Below, one piece after another: positions 48,701 to 61,676 of a stretch of DNA of 64,000 nt. This DNA is from Ulva prolifera. Taxonomy: Eukaryota; Chlorophyta; Ulvophyceae; Ulvales; Ulvaceae. A program made the translations under genes and the position numbers. The notes under the pieces were generated by a model, which saw nothing but the letters and a program-made list of their open reading frames with translations, did not search any database and had not been told where the DNA came from. Position 1 is the first letter of the stretch; each line of letters opens with the position of its first letter. The DNA is taken from contig CM041198.1 in the NCBI GenBank assembly GCA_023078555.1, forward strand, positions 2,530,800-2,594,799, given 5' to 3'.

Positions 48701-50050
48701 GCCGCTATCACAGCATGCACAGCATGCAGGTCACTCCCGGCACAGCGCCCCTCGCGTTGCTGCCTGATCTCCCACCGCGATTATATCCGGCAATTCGGCA
48801 ACATCGCCGCAGGCACATCCCCGTATGCATGAGCTGCTGCTGGAAGCGCCATGCTTGGAGCACTCGAGTTTGTGCTACACAGCAAGCCCGTGTGCCTTGT
48901 TGAGATCGCCACGTGCATGGGCATGAAGCATGCTTGCGTGCAGGCAGCACACAGCAGCACTGGCCGTTCCCGAAGGACAAGGTGATGACCGGGTATGCGT
49001 ACATCCTGACACACCCGGGCGTGCCGTGCCTACTGCATGACCACGTGTTCAAGTGGAAGCTGGCAGACGATATCAAGCCGCTCATCGAGCTGCGCCGCCG
49101 TGCCGGCATCCACCGCCGCAGCAAGCTCGAGATCCTGTGCGCCGAGGACGACATGTGCGCTGCTCCTCCGCACTGGTGTAACAGGCCTTCAGCGGCCGCA
49201 TCATTCACGCCCCTGCTGCTTGTTGGTTTGCTTCCCTTTGAGGATAGGGAACCAGCGCATGAGTGGCGAACAGCCCGCCCTCTCGAGCGCTTTACAGCCA
49301 CTTTTATCCAATTGTATCAATGACAGCTGGCAGGGTCTCTCTGTCTTGTTGCTTGTGTGGTCCATCGTAGCAATGCACGAGAGCCTGGCTCGCCTCTTTG
49401 CGGCAGACCACATGCATGCCAGAGTCGCCATACGGGACAATTCAAAATTCAGGAAAACCACGCCTAGTAGAGATGATCAGCTGCTGCTATCAGCGCAGTC
49501 CCATAGCCCTGCAGCTGCGATTGTGATCGCACTGCCTGTGGAAGACACCGATGCTCACGGCTGGCCTTTGGGCTGTTCCCACGAGGTTTGCGGAACTGAT
49601 CAGTCTCGCAGCACGCTCTTGCAGCCACCGCTAGGCATGTGCAATCCGTCACTGCCTGCCCAATTTGCAATCTTCCTCAGCGGTGCTGGCATTGCTGTGG
49701 ATATCATCATGTGCTGATGCACAAACACCATGCAGCTCTGGGCGCAATGGCGTGATCAGGAATCCGTTGGCCGGAGTATCAGACCCTCTGGCCCGATCAG
49801 GCTGCATACCATAGACCAGGGGCGACTGCATCTGGCGCCTCAGCCCCGGTGGTCGTCTGCTTGCAATGGTTCGTCTGGCAGGAAGCAGGGAAATGTTGCG
49901 TGCAGGTATGTGGCGCGAATCGACGACAAGGTGACCCTGAAGCTCGGACCTCGATATGACATGGGGGGGCACCTCCCCTCCAAGGGCGATGGCTGGGAGA
50001 TGGTTGCAAACGGCATCGACTTTGCCATCTGGGAGCGTGTGGGTGCATAG
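45781..50050 (+). CDS. alpha-amylase (GH13), plant plastid type, N-terminus unresolved
   Basis: Exons 45781-45861 (start uncertain), 46111-46181, 46668-46897, 47514-47742, 48267-48476, 48582-48696, 48944-49154 and 49906-50050 keep frame to TAG. The (beta/alpha)8 barrel begins at [20 protein letters not shown], spread over two exons, followed by [22 protein letters not shown] and [10 protein letters not shown]. The catalytic acids are all present: the nucleophile Asp in GWRLDYV (codon 47731-47733), the acid/base Glu in VVGEFWAD (48336-48338) and the third Asp in DNHDTG (48690-48692). [13 protein letters not shown] and a C-terminal beta domain ending [10 protein letters not shown] follow. It hydrolyses internal alpha-1,4 bonds of starch. 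The closest layout is plant AMY3, which has starch-binding domains before the barrel; I could not find them here. The intron after 48696 would use a GC donor; a GT donor at 48730 is also in phase and would add 11 codons. Confidence 0.87.
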
Positions 50051-50098
50051 GCATGGCATGCATGGCATGGCATGGCATGGCATGGCATGGCATGCATG
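50051..50098. repeat. CATGG microsatellite just after the amylase stop
   Basis: Tandem GCATG/GCATGG units run from the base after the amylase TAG to about 50098. They would lie in the 3' UTR and can pair with themselves. Confidence 0.85.
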
Positions 50099-53000
50099 CC
50101 GCTGCGCTGAGAGGCCGCACACTTTGCTTCGAACAGGATGGGGGAGGGGGGGCCCTTGTGGGCTGGCGAGAGATGCTTGCTGGCGACGTCGCTTAGTAGG
50201 GCAAGGTGCAGTGCTTGCACCGGTTGGACTTGTGGTTCCTTTGTTTTTGTGCATTGCCGTGGTGGCGTACAATGGATCCTCAGTTGATAGGCTGACCTGA
50301 CGGTGAGCGGCGTTCAATGTTCATTGAGGCCCTCGCCAATTTACCCAAAAGAGTTGGCTGTGGCTACGGCAGAAAGTGCTGAATTTTCGCATGCAGAGGT
50401 CTGAGCCTTCAGAGCCTGAGCGGACCATAGCCAATCCATATGGGCATTTGAATCAATGTATGAGCAGAAACGTTTCCAGCTAGCTTTGTCACTGTTGCCT
50501 CAATTCGTTGTGCTCCTCATATTTGGTTGCTGGCTGGCAATGCTCAGTGTACACATGACTCGCATGCTTGCCTATCTGTGCCCTCCAGAATTTGGCCATG
50601 TCCAGCCTGCTGCTGCCTGAACTGCTTCACAAAGGACAGTGAGGTGTCGAGGAGATATATGGTGCATACAGATTCCCAAGCGAGCCCTGTTTGGGTCAAA
50701 GATGCGTGTAAGTGTTCTTAGGCATTAACAAGCTCTCATGTGGTTGTGAAGCGCGCACTGCACCAGTTCAATATCGGCAGCCTCACATATTTGCCGTGAA
50801 ATTGGCACGTTCTTGGTTTGAACAGTGTGTATTGTCTCTCTGATTACACCTACCAAAACAGTGAGACTGTCATCCTCGTCGTCCTGCTGAAAGGTCAACC
50901 CAGCTCAACATCAAAAGGAATAGATTATGATCGGGGTGAAGACAACAACCTCGACAGTTTGGCCTCCTCCGCACAGTTTCTTATCTTTACCTGACACCAG
51001 CTTCACGCAGTAGCTTGCAGCGCAGGTGCTTCGAAGCGTGTAATAAATGGGCGCTCAATGAAAGCGATGCCCCATGCCGGCTGCACATCCCACTACACAC
51101 AGCTCAGCGAAACACCTGGGCCGCCGCCATTGAAATCCATGGGCTGCCGGATAATGGCCGTGTTCGCCAGGTATTGCCAATCAACTGGGAGGCAGTGGAC
51201 AGCAGTATGATGATATCTGCAGTCTGTTCAAGGAGCTGCTTCTGCAGGCCGCACCATTCACATGAGTTCCAGGCAACTGCAGCACTCATGGGGCACCGTT
51301 GCGCTTGCGCTCAGTGTTGCTCAAATCCTTGAAACCTCATCAAGATGTTCAATCACTGAACAACCTTACATGATCTGTGTTTTGTTTCAATTCTGCAATA
51401 TTAGAACACGGGTTTCTCGCAACTACGCTTTTGTTATGGCGGGTTGAACCTGTGTCAACAGCGCTTTGAATGGGACTGTAGTCCAGCGGCCCCAAACGTT
51501 GTTCGGTGTCGTAGACAGAGTCGTGCTTGCCTACATCCCATACCTGGTAATGTAAAGTATATCAGCTTGGACTCAGCCATATCCGCACCTGGACAACTGC
51601 ATATGACCAGGACCACACACCTTATGGTCCATGTTGCTGGAAGCCAAGATGTTGTGCTTTCAGCAACTAGATCCTCTGTGATGTGCGTCCCTAATCCATG
51701 CGCAACGCTGATTATGCCATGCCACAACGGACAGTGTATCACCCTCAAGCTTCTGCATGCAATTTTGTATCTGTGTTGCCACCCTTCGTGCTCACAAAAG
51801 CGATGTCCATGAGCTCTGCTCGCACACTGGAAGGAGGCATTGAGCACGGCATGTATCATTGCACTCGGTAAAGTCTGTTTAAAAAGTGGCCGCCAGGCTT
51901 GAAAGTCCAGTCCAGTAAAGCCCTGACAGGCTGTTGATTTGACCGCGACTCAAGCCACGCATGTAAGCACATGTTGGTCTATCTCGAGATTGCGAGCTGG
52001 GCAATCCAGGCAACCACAATCGGCTTTACGGCCGGACATGGTGTGACACGATGGGATTGGCCGACCGTGTCATGCAACCCTACTCTTGCTTTGCTAGAAA
52101 CATGCTGTCGGAACTCATCACCAGGGCTCTGTGCAGCACATCATGTAATGTTGTGGCAATCCAGTGGTATAGCGGCCAAATCACTGGATTGCCACAAATG
52201 TCCTCTGACAGACGGTTCAGGTGTTTCACAGCGGGGGTGTTTGATGCTACCTGATGCCATGGACAGCAACGAAAAGGACACAAAAGAACTACAAGGCCTC
52301 ATGCCACAACCGTTCAAGTGTATCACATGTCTGGGGCAGACCATGTAAGGGGGTATCCCGTGACGATTATCCATACCTTGTTTGCATCGTTTCTATGCCT
52401 TTCTTACAGCTGTAGGACCGGCCATCTTGAAGACCATCCGACCATGGCATTCCGTGAACTGATGTGGTGCAAAACCGCACATCAGCAGCCACCAATATCA
52501 CCACCGACCTGCTACATTGGCCATGGTCGTGCCTATCATACAAAGCTAACATGTTCATAGCCACCCGAGACAGACTATACTGTATGAACCTGTGCAGCTC
52601 CTACATATTGTGCATGTCTTGCAACTGCAGGCTGCAAATCTGCCATGTGCGCAAACCTACCTAAGGTTGGCCATGCCTAGGACACCGTTGACCATTGTTC
52701 TTGACATACCAACACAACACCAGATCTAGGGACTGACACAGTCCTGATCCGCACAGGCCAGACTTGAAACAGTTCAGCAGCCGGAGGTACAGCTGACCAG
52801 CATGACAAATGATGCGGCTTTCATTTTGTCTAGTCAACTCAGTCTGCCATACCATGCCATCCCTGCAACATCTGCCATACAAAGACTTCCTGCCCAGTCA
52901 AGCTGGAGGCGACATGCAATTCATTGGCTCTCAGCTAGCCCAGCGATCCACTGACCACTCGTTATGAACAAGACAGTCGCTGCTCGAGACTCTAAACAAT

Positions 53001-53811
53001 GTGCCGTCTACACAAGACCTCTCAAGGCAGGTCACAGTATGCAGCAGCACACTTCGCTGGCACTGCATCAAGCTGTGTCCAGCATGGCCAGGCACAGGTC
53101 GAGCACTCAAGTGCACACATGCATAATCGTTTGGTTTGCAGCAAACCACAGCTGCAAGCAACTCAGTCCCCTGAGCCATTCCACTTCACTTCTGCCCACC
53201 AACCCTCCATCAGCACCAGAACATAGCACTGGAAAGCTGCTCACAACGCCGAGACTAGGCATTGCTGACATGTGACCAGCCAGTGGACCAACTTCAACGG
53301 CGCCATGCACAACCGCCAGACCAAAAACAAAGATACAATCTACGATACAGATCCGCGCCGTACCGAAAGCAATATGCATGCACCTGCCAGGTACACACAT
53401 GCGCTTCAAGAAGGCCAGGCAGTCCCTTGCCAACATCCCATAGCACATCCCATAGTACGTCCGACCCACCAACAACATATTGCCAGCCTGTGACATGCAA
53501 AACAGCGCTACCTGGAAACCAGCGCTAAACTTGACAGCCCTGCGCCGCGGCACCTCTGGCCATGGCAGCACCGCCTCAAGTACAAGCAGCCATTACGATC
53601 CACGCAGCTGCGCGGCAGCCTGATCACCCCAACGCAGGCAGCACCGGGCTCCCATCGCCCGTGCGCCCACTCTCAACACGCTCCGCAGCATCGCACTCGT
53701 CCTCTACATGCATGCAGCCTCGTGCGCAGCGGGCGCCCCGCGCTGCACCAGCGCATGCATGTGTGTGCCTCACGGCCGAGGCGGCAGCGCCCGGCCGAGC
53801 CGGGGTGGCGG
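50099..53811. other. gene-poor 3.7-kb stretch
   Basis: This is the longest interval without a supported gene. It holds short frames on both strands with no known motifs, lower GC than the flanking exons, and a perfect inverted repeat (listed separately). It lies between the 3' ends of the amylase gene (+) and the giant disordered-protein gene (-). I see no transposase, reverse transcriptase or tRNA. Confidence 0.45.
52151..52197. repeat. perfect 16-bp inverted repeat with 15-nt loop
   Basis: The arm TTGTGGCAATCCAGTG (52151-52166) and its exact reverse complement (52182-52197) flank a 15-nt spacer. The RNA would fold into a stable hairpin. No flanking element is recognised. Confidence 0.9.
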
Positions 53812-56800
53812 CTACACGGCCTGCGGCATGTTCTCCGCGTCCGCGTTGACTTCAACGAGGTCCTCTGGAATGCCGAGGCCGCACGTGGCGGCCAGCTCGC
53901 AGCCATGGGACTTGCTAGGGGACAGCGGGCGGCTGTTGAGGACTGGGTGCAGCCCACCAGTCGGCTGCAGCAGCCCTAGAGGCTCGATGCTCATCTGCAC
54001 AGCCCGGCAACCATCATACACTGCGAGTCGCTTGTCCAATAATCTCTGCGGTGTGGTGATGGTAGTTCATCTCCACAACATGACATGACAAATCAGGTGG
54101 TAACAACACAAAGAAGGTAAGAGCTCTTGATAGCAAAATAATGGTCAATGCATTCCAGCCATGCATTGTCTGGGCCAAGGTCGCATCTGCCGCAGTGGCG
54201 CTTGTGCATAGCTGCAGGATGTGGGCCAGGTGCACTTTTCACGATCAGCCTACTGAACAACAGGGAAGCGACCAGCAACGCACCCGCCGGGACTTGGTCC
54301 GCTGCAGCAGATCGAGCGACCCTGAGACCACGCTGCTGCTGCTCTGCCGCCTCAGCATCTTGCTCTGCCGCCGCCGCGCTAGCACGCTCTGCAGGCGCTC
54401 CGTCCCGGCTGCAGTCGCCGCGGTGCCCATCGGCCCGATCGACAGCCGCGACGGCAGTGCCGCGGACAGCCGCGCGGAGCGCTCCTTTCGCGACACCGCT
54501 CCGCCAAGTGCCACCACCACGGGGGACCCGTCGCCGAGCTCCACCGGTGCGGCGTCCGGAGACCCGGCCGCGTAGGGGCCTCGGCCAAACGTGGTCACAG
54601 CCGGCGGCCCGGCCCACTGCACGCCCGCCGCGGCGGCCGCGGCGCGGTTCAGCGCCCCGGTGCCGCTGTCGTGGCAGCTGACGACGCCGACACGGTCCTC
54701 CACAGTGATGCGGCCGCTGTCACTCACGTCCCGGGCGGGCTCTCCCCCGAACCACGCTGGTGCGCTGGGGGCTGTAGCGGCGTCGCTGCCGGCGGGCGTG
54801 GCGACGAGCTCCGAGTTCAAGATGTAGCTCGTGCGCCGCATGAAGCTATCCGCCGCCTCACAGCGCTCCACACCATCGTCGGCCGGCATGGCGGCGTCAG
54901 CTACGGGCTCTGCAGGCGCGGACATCGATGCGATGGTCTCGAGCGCCTCTGCGGCGACCTCAGACACGCATGGGTCCGGACCAAGCAGCGCGTCCGAGCC
55001 GACGCTGCCAGCACTCATGCGTTGCGGGACGTTGCCCTGCACCATGTCCGCAGGGCCCTGGATCGGCCCTGTCACCGGCCCCATGCTGCCATCAGACAGC
55101 CTGCATCCGAGCTCGCGCGCCTGCGAGGCCGTCGCAGACAGGGGCTCAGAAATCACCGCACACACCGAGTCGGGGGCGATCGTGCTGCAGGTGGCCGCCA
55201 AGGGGGCGGCAGCAGCTGCTACGGCTTGAGGCTGTGCAGGTTCCGGCTCGCCAGGGCCACGGGGCGTTGCCAGGGGCTTCTGGATCGCCGGTGCCGGTTC
55301 AGACACAGGGGCGGCGACGGCGCCGTCACGTGAAGCACGGGCATGATGCCCAAACGCGACAGGCTGCCCTGCAGGTGCACGCCCTCGTGTGTCTACAAGC
55401 GACACGCACTGGTCGACTCAAAGGTGCAGCCATGGCACATGCAGAATCCCCTGTACGATACTACACGAGCAATCGCACAGTGACATGCACATACAGTGGG
55501 TGCACTTGACCCATAGCAGGTGCTCATGTGTGATTGCACACAGTCCCGCCGTGTGTGCACACCAATTGACAGCCCCTGATAGTGGCAGAGACTTCCATGC
55601 AGTGGTCAACAGAGCCCACGCGAGTGTGCGACTACTCGTCCAAACCGCTTCCAAATCTTTCGCGATGCCACGCGTTTCAAGGGGGGACCAACGGGAAAAA
55701 CGTATGCACATGCAGCTACATGGGTGCTTGCAGCGGCTCCACACCTCTACTGGAGGTGGAGGCTGACATGGCTGTGGCACAGTCCGCCCTGCCTGCCACG
55801 GAGGCTCCGGATGCAGACGCGCTCCTCGGAGCCGCCGCCGGCCTCCCGGACGCTGGCCGCGCAGACGGCGCAGTGGAACTGCCGGCGTGGCTGGCAGGCG
55901 CACTCACGCCGCCACGGCGTGCAGCAAATTGGCGCGCCACACGGGGCACGCCAGCATTGAAGGCCGCCGCCGCGGTCCGCTGGATCGACCGGGCGGTGCC
56001 AGGCTGGGACCCGTGGGTGGAGCTACGAAGCGCGGCTCCGGCGCTGCGTGGCCGGGCCCCTGCAGCCCGCTCGCCGCCGCCGGCGGCCTGTGCACTCCCG
56101 GACGCCGGGCGCCGCTGCTGAGAGTGGTGCGACCGCCTGGCGGTTGCGAGAGCCGGGCTGACAGGCTTCGTCGGCGGTGGCCGGGCGATCGGCACGTGTG
56201 TGCGCATCAGCGTCGGCTGCTCTGTGGAGCCGATGGCGTGCACATCCTGCTCCCTGCAAGCGCGCTGATGGTGTTGCTTCCAGAAAGCGTAGACATCGTG
56301 GAGCAGATGAGAGCATCACAGCTCGATGGAATGATAACATACGCTCGGGTTGTATTTGCTGCATCAACACGACCGCACGCTGAGCACACGTGCTGTTACA
56401 CAGACAATTTGAAAGGTCACGAGCAAACGCATCATCAAGACTCAGCGGTGATCATGCAGCAATCCCTTGGCATTTCGCAAGGACATCACAACATGCCAAA
56501 CTGCTATGACTTGAGCCAGTCAGGACCTGCTGCAGATACGGAGAGCATGACAAGGTGAACGTCGATATCAGCGCTACCACAGCACCGGCACAAGTGTACT
56601 CGACACCAATCGGCTCTTTTGGCAGCTCCATGAGCAGTCATTGAGGCTAGGCGGGGGCTGGGGGCATACTGCTGACCGCGTGTGCTCTGGTTGAGAAGGG
56701 CCGCAGCTGCGCCGTCCATCGCGCGTGACGCCCAAGGCTGCATGTTACGCAGCGGGCGGCTCGGCTCCAAGGCAGGGTTGCCGACCCGGGCGCGAGTGCG

Positions 56801-59800
56801 CTTGCGCTCCTCCGCAGGATTCCTGCAGCACGATCAACGCAGTTTTTACGACAGGCTCATCCACGTGAGCAGGCTGGGCGTCTGCATCTGTGCCTTCTCT
56901 TGCTACTAATGGATCTAGAAACTGGCCCAGCAGAGGTCCCACTAGTTCCAGGTTCAAAGTAAAGCAATTTCACCTAGAGTGAAACAATCCGATAATCACA
57001 TTATCAGTCACATGCATGTTTACTCCCTCAGCTTCGGCCTGCGACATGGCATGCTGGTCCACAACTACCACACCACGACATAGCACTAGGCCAACGGGTG
57101 TGAGATGTGCCAAGACCGTCGGTGATGTGGCTGGTATGTAAACCATATGGGCACAAAGGAATTCCAGAGCACCAGCATGCATGCACTGACGGCACGCACC
57201 TGCGCAGTGCAGCAGGCACCGTGCTGGAGGTCTGGTACGCGCGCCAGGCCCCCGGCTCACAGCTCCGGCTCATCGGAGCCTTCCGGCTTCCTCCATACGC
57301 ACTCTCTCCTCCGGCCGGCCGCGGCACACTGGCAGACTGCGGCCGTGCGGTGCCGTAGCGGCTGGACGCCGATGCCGGCTGCATGCCGGGTGGCGGCGGC
57401 GCGCCGTGCACCGTCGCAGGCTGCCGGCGCATCGCGGCGGCCGATGTGCTCGCGGGCTTCTGCGGCTGCACGCTGCCGTAGCGGCTGGCCGGCGGCCGCG
57501 GCGCCGGAGAGCGCCGCTGTGAGCGGTCGGCGGCAGGGACGGACGCCGGGGCCGGCGCCGCACGGGCGCGGCTCGCCGGGGCCGCAGCGGCACCGGCGCG
57601 AGCTGAGTGCACGCGGGCCGTCGACGGTGGCGTGATGCTACGCTCGCCGTGATGGGAGCGAGCGGACTGTACACGCCGAGAGGCGGCGGGGGCGGCAGGG
57701 ACCTCCGCTTGGTGTGCCTGCATGTGCGCTATGCTGACGCCTGCCAGGTCAGCCCTTTGGCCGCAAAAGCCCTGCTGTGCCAACGATCCCAAAAAAAAAT
57801 GCTTTGAAAAAAATGCAAATGCTTCCCAGGTGAGTTCAAATCCTGCGTTCTGCAAGCCAAAAGCATGCAGCAGCGTGATGAGAACAACGTATACGCGCAG
57901 ATGCTTCAATCCATCACCCGTGGCAGGGCACACCGTATTGCGGATCTTCTGTGGCAGACTGCGTGCGCTGGTCGGCCCGGTCCTCGCGTGCGCCGAGGCC
58001 GCGAGTCCCTGCGATGGAGAGACCCGGCGCGTGCGCCGCGGTGAGCCAGCATGCGACGGCGCGGAAGCCATCAGGGTGCAATCCAGCGACCCATGCCGGC
58101 CCTCGTCAGAGCGGCCAGCGTTGCCCCGCTTCGGCGCTCCCACTACATGCCCTGAGATCTGCGCAGCCACATGTGCGCCACGCACACCAAGGGGACACAG
58201 CGGCCCCCGTGTCAGCGCCGGGGCACGGGACTGCAGGAAGCTCGCAGGCACGCGCGGCGTCAGACTCGCCGACACCTCCTCCGAGTCGGAGTTCCGCGCC
58301 GTGGTCCCAGAGCTCAGCCGAATCCCACCCGTTCTTGTGGACTCCAGGTGGACCTCCGCATCGCCCGGCATCGCGTGGCTGCACGCCGCATCTGCGACGA
58401 GGTGGCTCCCCCACAGCACAGGGGTCTTGCTCGTGGGTGGAGGGGTAGGGAGGAGGCCCGAAGGCGCCGGCAGTCCCCACTGCCCCGGCGTGGCCGCACT
58501 CGGCTGAGCAGCCACCAGCCTTGCAGTCTCCGATGCGGGGGCCCGCGGGAGCAGGAAGCCTGCAAACGTCGCGCTGCCGCCTCTGGCCAGCCCTGGAGAT
58601 GCCGCGGGCTGCATCGGCGGGGTCGTCGTGCCAAATGGCGACAGCACCGCGGCCGAAGGCGTCTTTGCCCGACTGACATCTGTCATGTCCGTGGAGGCAC
58701 GTGCAAAGGCAGCGAGTTGCTGCGCCCGTGCGCCTGAAGCGCTCTGTGGCCGCGCAGACTGCTGCGGCCCGTTGGCCGAGGTGCGGGCGGCGCTGGTTGG
58801 GGTGGGTAGCTGTGCAGCGGCGGCGGCAGGCTTCTGCAGGAACGCGCGTGGAGGCGTCACGGGTGCAGCCCCCGCGCGCTTCGTGCGCTGCCAGTAGTCG
58901 TGCGACCGCGAGCGCTCAGCGGCGGCGGCAAGGCGGCGGCGCTCGATCTCCTGCAGCTCCCGCTGCTCCGAAGACAGGACCGGCGTTGCCTGCTTGCGCT
59001 GCGCTAGCCGCTGCACGTTGCTCCTGCACAGAACCTGCCACCGATCGCAAACTCCCTGACATATGCACTTCCACGTGCGCGTGAGGTCACCAGACTGCCC
59101 AATGAAGCGGCAAGATTGCTCTGCACCTCAGCACACTTCTGGTGTGGTAGATGCACACATGCAGTCACAGTGAAGATACGCCGGGGAGGATCGCAAGCCA
59201 GCTTATGCACAGTGCCCGACCCATGCATGGGCCACAGGCTGGGTGCGACCAGGCACGGCAGCCCGACCAGCCATGCCAGAAGGAGTTAGAACTTCTACTG
59301 TCAACAACGCATGTGCAATACACACTTGCCCATAGCGGCGCTGATGAACACTATCCTGACGGCAGCAGCCAAAGCTGGCTCACCCGTTGCATGAAAATGT
59401 GGGCCATCACCTCCTATTGGACCCCTTTGATCCCAAACAACCTCTGTTGCACATGCTGATGACAACAGACCATGATCCAGCATCTTGTCACATCAACATG
59501 GTGGCACGGCAAAGGTTGCTGAAGGCGACATGCAGAGTCTGACCACCACACGAGCCACAAAGACAATAGCTCATGCTCAAAACCACAATCGTTATGTGAT
59601 CGACTACAAAACAACAGGAGCAGTTCTGAAGCCACGGGTAGCATGCGTCAGCAGCACACCCCGCTGTCGAGCGCTTGCCACTGGAGGCAACAGTGTCAAC
59701 AGAGCCCTCTGCGGAGATGCGTGGCCGGGAGCTCTCCGCAGATACCCTCGGCCTGGGTCCATCCGCCGCAGGCCGGCGGCGCGCATGCTCTAGCGCAGTC

Positions 59801-61628
59801 ACCGCTGGTGATGCAGGCGGTCCTGAGCGGGTTCGGAGAACCCGCGCCTGCTTGTCTCCTGACGTGACGTTCCGGGGGGTGGCAGATGCCGGGGGACACC
59901 TCTCGCTGCGCACCGAGTGCTCCGATGAAGGGCCTTGTTTGCTTTGGGCGTTGCTAGACCTGCACATAGCGGCACATGCATACACGAGGCATAAACACAG
60001 GCGAAGAGGCACGAACTGGGGAGCAGGGCGATATGCAGGCACACTCAAATGGCATGCAACAGCGGCGACGCAGTTGCAGACCCTTTCCACAGGTCACAGC
60101 TTATGGTTCCGCTTCTGTGTACCTGGCTCTCGCTACATCTCCCGACAATGTACGCGTGACCCCCGCAAACATACAGCACCAGCTGCGCAAGACTCACTCA
60201 CTTTGTAGAGCATGGCAGGCTTGTACTGTCTCCCAGGCATGCATGCTGAGCAGACCTGTTCAAATTCACTCAGCAGCAGTGGCGTCTACGTGGCAAGCGT
60301 GACAAGTTACCAAAGCACGAACATGATAGGCAACGAAAGCATGGGCGTGGCACAGCACCGAGGTCAACGGCATCAGAAGCAGACAGCAGGCACACCTATG
60401 GCTTCGCAGGCCCTTGTTCTCCCTCTGAAGCCCTTGTTCCACGACAGCGACAGTCCGCGGGCCACGGTCCACCACGGCAGCGACCTTCTTCGCGGCCGCG
60501 CCGAACACACCCTGGGCCACAGCGCGGGCCTCCGCGGCAGCCGCCCGCGCCGTCCTCCCACTCCGCGGCCGCTGCACCGTCTCGTCTGGCCTGCTCTGGA
60601 GAGACTGCAGAGTGATGGGGCCATCGAGAGACTCGTGTGCCAGCGGCGGCCCCTCGTGGATTTCTGCCACGGACTCAGCCTCCGCCTCCGAAATGCGGCC
60701 ATCCGCCGAGCTGTGCCGCACACTCACAGCCTCCGGGCCACTCCGTTGGCTTGCAATTGACACAGCTGAGCTCACACGCTTCAGCGGCGCCGTCTGGTCG
60801 CCGGCGTCACCACCAATCATCGAGCTCAGAGTTGACTGCGCGTCGGAGGCCCCCGCTGTTGACACTGTGTCCGCCGCCGTCGGCGTCCCGCCACGCGACC
60901 CGCCGCCAAAGCGCCAGGATCGAGCCCAACCCTCCCCTTGCGTGCTGCCGCGGGTGAGCTTCCGGAATACGTTGCCGACGGACCGCCCGGCGCTCGATGT
61001 CAGCTTCGCGACGCGGGCCATCGCCGCCTTCGTCCCCGCCTCACCCTCACCCCCGGCTCCTTCCACCGCAACACGTTCGAACTGCGCGGCGCGGCTTGCT
61101 ACGAGCCGCCCACCGCCGGAGCCCAGGTTCGGCAACGGTGTGATTGCAACCGGAGCCACAACAGCGTCTTCTACCTCTGCGATCACCGCCATCCCATCCT
61201 GTGTCTGCTCCGGATGTGCGCCGCCGCCCGGCACTGCACGCTTGTCCCCTGTGCTTGATGGAGCCGTCTTCAGTTGCCCGTGGCTCAAAGACTGCTGCTG
61301 TGGGTAGGCCCCGATCGAGCGCGACTCTCCTGCAGTGTGAGGATTCGGCACAGTATGCACCGGAGGTGGTGGCCGTGTCCGAGGTGTGATGACGACATAC
61401 GGCTTCCCGGATGCACCGGTGTCTGGCTTTCTGTACTCTGACGCCGGCGCCGTGACTGCGCTTTGCTTGAACTTGTGCCGCTGCGGCGCCGGCTGGCTGC
61501 GCGTGCGGGACAGCGGAGATGCGGTGGGGTAAGTTGCTACGACGGAGGAGGGAGGTGGGTCGGGGCGGCACCGTGGGGCAGCTGTCGCCGCACACCGGAC
61601 TGCACACGCCCACACCTCATGAGAACAC

Positions 61629-61676
<48 letters not shown>

